DNA from: Candidatus Bipolaricaulota bacterium
GTDB lineage: Bacteria > Bipolaricaulota > Bipolaricaulia > UBA7950 > UBA9294
Reading direction: 5' to 3'
Assembly (NCBI GenBank): GCA_030612485.1
Contig: JAUWNS010000097.1
Span: 1-8,618, forward strand
Length of the DNA: 8,618 nt
Shown in pieces: positions 7,864 to 8,618 of the stretch. The stretch's first letter is position 1. Every line of letters starts with the position of its first letter. The notes below the pieces were generated by a model. The model was not told the origin of the DNA. It searched no databases and was given only the letters and a program-made list of their open reading frames with translations. The position numbers and the translations under genes are program-made.

Positions 7864-7885
7864 GTTATATAACAACAATGTTATA
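7864..7885. repeat. Palindromic operator-like sequence overlapping the ATPase promoter
   Basis: The plus strand has a perfect 10-bp palindrome GTTATATAAC (7864-7873) and a second GTTATA (7880-7885). TATAAC (7868-7873) and GTTATA (7880-7885) also form a 6-6-6 inverted repeat. The right arm is the promoter -10 box and the palindrome sits at about +1 to +10 of the predicted transcript. This is a typical place for a repressor operator. No regulator gene is identifiable in the window, so the role is inferred. Confidence 0.4.
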
Positions 7886-7908
7886 CTACACATCTGTTAC
7901 ATTGTCAA
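7880..7908 (-). promoter_or_regulatory. Strong sigma70-type promoter of the ATPase operon
   Basis: On the minus strand, TTGACA (7908-7903, 6 of 6) and TATAAC (7885-7880, 5 of 6) are separated by exactly 17 nt. The predicted start near 7873 gives a short leader of about 25 nt containing the GGAGGTG site before ATG 7848. It is the best promoter match in the window. Confidence 0.8.
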
Positions 7909-7935
7909 GGACAGAGACTCCGTTGCCAGAGGACA

Positions 7936-8618
7936 ATGCGCGGGGTGGACCTCGCTACGGTGAAACCCGGTGAGCGGTTCCAATTTGGACGCGAGAGCTA
8001 CTTCTGCGTCGATCCCGACTCGATGCCAGAGAATCCCATCTTCAACCGGACGGTCACCCTACGTGGCACATGGGCGAAGATTCAGAAGCGGCAGAAGGGC
8101 TACCTTAGGCTGCGGTGGCGGAAAGGAGTAAAACGCGGTATCCTGAACCGCATGATCGAGAAGCAGAGTGCCGCGATGAGGAGAAGACAGGGGGGATCGT
8201 TCCCTTCTCGGTTCTTTCGCTTCGGTCTTGCGAGGGATGGGACGTATCGTTTCTCGCCCGGGTCCCTTCCTGATGAGGTCAAGCTTATCGGGGACGGGCA
8301 GATCGGGGGGAAGGCTCGCGGTCTGCTCTTCGTCATCGATCATTTGAAGAATGAAGGCCCCCTCACCAAGTACGATCATCTCCTTCGCTTTCCATATTCT
8401 CTCGTGGTGACGACTGCGATCTTCGACGCGTTCATGGAAGAGAACAGTCTCAATGAAGTTGTCCTTGCCCACTGTCGCCAGGAGATAGGTTCGGATGAAC
8501 TTAAGGAACGGATCGCTTCCGCCACTTTTCCTACGGCGGCCCAGGAAGCCCTCGCCGGTTTCCTCGCCGAGAAGGAACATCCGCTCGTGGTGCGCTCCTC
8601 CTCGGTGATGGAGGACGA
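7936..8618 (+). CDS. PEP synthase/pyruvate phosphate dikinase-like protein, N-terminal part, in frame with a GlnRS tail remnant (3' end beyond window)
   Basis: The frame stays open for 227 codons to the right edge. Residues about 112-227 match the start of the PEP/pyruvate-binding (PPDK_N) ATP-grasp domain: [12 protein letters not shown] (118-129) with the glycine-rich GGK, then a segment [11 protein letters not shown] (162-172) and [10 protein letters not shown] (218-227) equivalent to the (V/A)RSS...ED motif. Such proteins bind ATP and transfer phosphate to pyruvate via a His domain, but the later domains lie outside the window. Residues 5-54 are not part of this family; they are a diverged copy of the GlnRS C-terminus. 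Residues 55-100 are a basic linker. ATG 7936 has only a close AGAGG (3-nt spacing). If the GlnRS piece is dead, the native start is more likely ATG 8152 (residue 73) or ATG 8173, although AAAGGAG at 8122-8128 is too far (23 nt) from 8152 to be convincing. The domain call is firm; the start is not. Confidence 0.72.
   Translation, partial: MRGVDLATVKPGERFQFGRESYFCVDPDSMPENPIFNRTVTLRGTWAKIQKRQKGYLRLRWRKGVKRGILNRMIEKQSAAMRRRQGGSFPSRFFRFGLARDGTYRFSPGSLPDEVKLIGDGQIGGKARGLLFVIDHLKNEGPLTKYDHLLRFPYSLVVTTAIFDAFMEENSLNEVVLAHCRQEIGSDELKERIASATFPTAAQEALAGFLAEKEHPLVVRSSSVMED
7948..8097 (+). pseudogene. 3'-terminal fragment of a second glnS (last 50 codons, stop codon lost)
   Basis: This stretch aligns without gaps to codons 540-589 of the intact glnS (3801-3950). 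By hand I count 37 of 50 identical residues and about 34 mismatches in 150 bases (about 77% DNA identity). Shared blocks include [21 protein letters not shown] and TWAKIQK. Many differences are at third positions, as in a copy from a related species rather than a fresh duplication. No synthetase sequence precedes it, so it cannot be a functional enzyme. At the point where the intact gene stops (TAG), this copy reads GGC and continues in frame into the PEP-binding-domain protein. The frame has no stop or frameshift, which is unusual for a long-dead remnant. Confidence 0.88.

Noticed and set aside
7849..7893. Longer N-terminus (15 residues) for the small ATPase from ATG 7893
   Set aside because: It would start upstream of the -10 box of the strong promoter and lacks a ribosome site; GGAGGTG clearly serves ATG 7848.
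3801..8097. The two glnS tails as att sites of an integrative element
   Set aside because: The longest shared exact run I see is about 15 bases within 77% identity over 150; there is no integrase, and the intact end is not separated from its neighbours by a typical element. Recombination or assembly explanations fit better.
8059..8580. Minus-strand frame of 173 codons at the right end
   Set aside because: Antisense to the GlnRS tail copy and the PPDK_N domain, both supported by motifs.
1..8618. CRISPR array, tRNA, rRNA or insertion sequence
   Set aside because: Reading both strands I saw no regularly spaced short repeats, no tRNA-like cloverleaf or rRNA blocks, and no transposase frame.

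Overview
The window is about 8.6 kb of bacterial DNA. It holds four substantially readable genes, one of them cut by the left edge, plus a fifth gene cut by the right edge, with very little non-coding space. Evidence for a bacterium: a glutaminyl-tRNA synthetase (archaea make Gln-tRNA by amidation instead), purine-rich Shine-Dalgarno sites and a consensus sigma70-type promoter. The secreted protein with GLG...LP.GW beta-sandwich units and PKD/Ig-like repeats, next to archaeal-style P-loop ATPases, suggests a deep-branching or candidate-phylum lineage. The Bipolaricaulota/Acetothermia are my best guess, but this is weak and cannot be settled from the sequence.

Layout. Positions 1-1922 (minus): a secreted, multi-domain, probably surface-exposed protein that starts at TTG, has a signal peptide and runs off the left edge. 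Positions 1923-2183: a divergent intergenic region with a small hairpin and an 11-base direct repeat but no convincing leader RNA. Positions 2184-3953 (plus): a complete glnS. Positions 3954-4059: a convergent gap with a hairpin. Positions 4060-7848 (minus): a two-gene operon of P-loop ATPases, read from a strong promoter at 7880-7908. The promoter-proximal gene (402 aa) is an archaeal-type ATPase with a C-terminal winged helix. The second gene (855 aa) has a P-loop ATPase, a winged helix and a long TPR solenoid. Positions 7936-8618 (plus): an open frame that begins with a diverged copy of the last 50 residues of GlnRS and continues without a stop into the N-terminal ATP-grasp part of a PEP synthase/pyruvate phosphate dikinase-like protein, cut by the right edge.

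Interpretation. The two ATPase genes lie between an intact glnS and a second, about 77% identical, 3'-terminal glnS fragment, and they are visibly more AT-rich than glnS and the right-hand gene. The simplest reading is that a cassette (the ATPase pair, possibly with the intact glnS) entered a locus where another glnS allele stood just upstream of the PEP-binding-domain gene, leaving that allele's 3' tail behind. An assembly chimera of two related genomes is the main alternative. The ATPase pair looks like a STAND-like signalling module: a regulated promoter, a close 12-nt gene junction, two P-loop plus winged-helix proteins, and a TPR sensor arm on one of them. No effector domain is recognisable, and its function is unknown.
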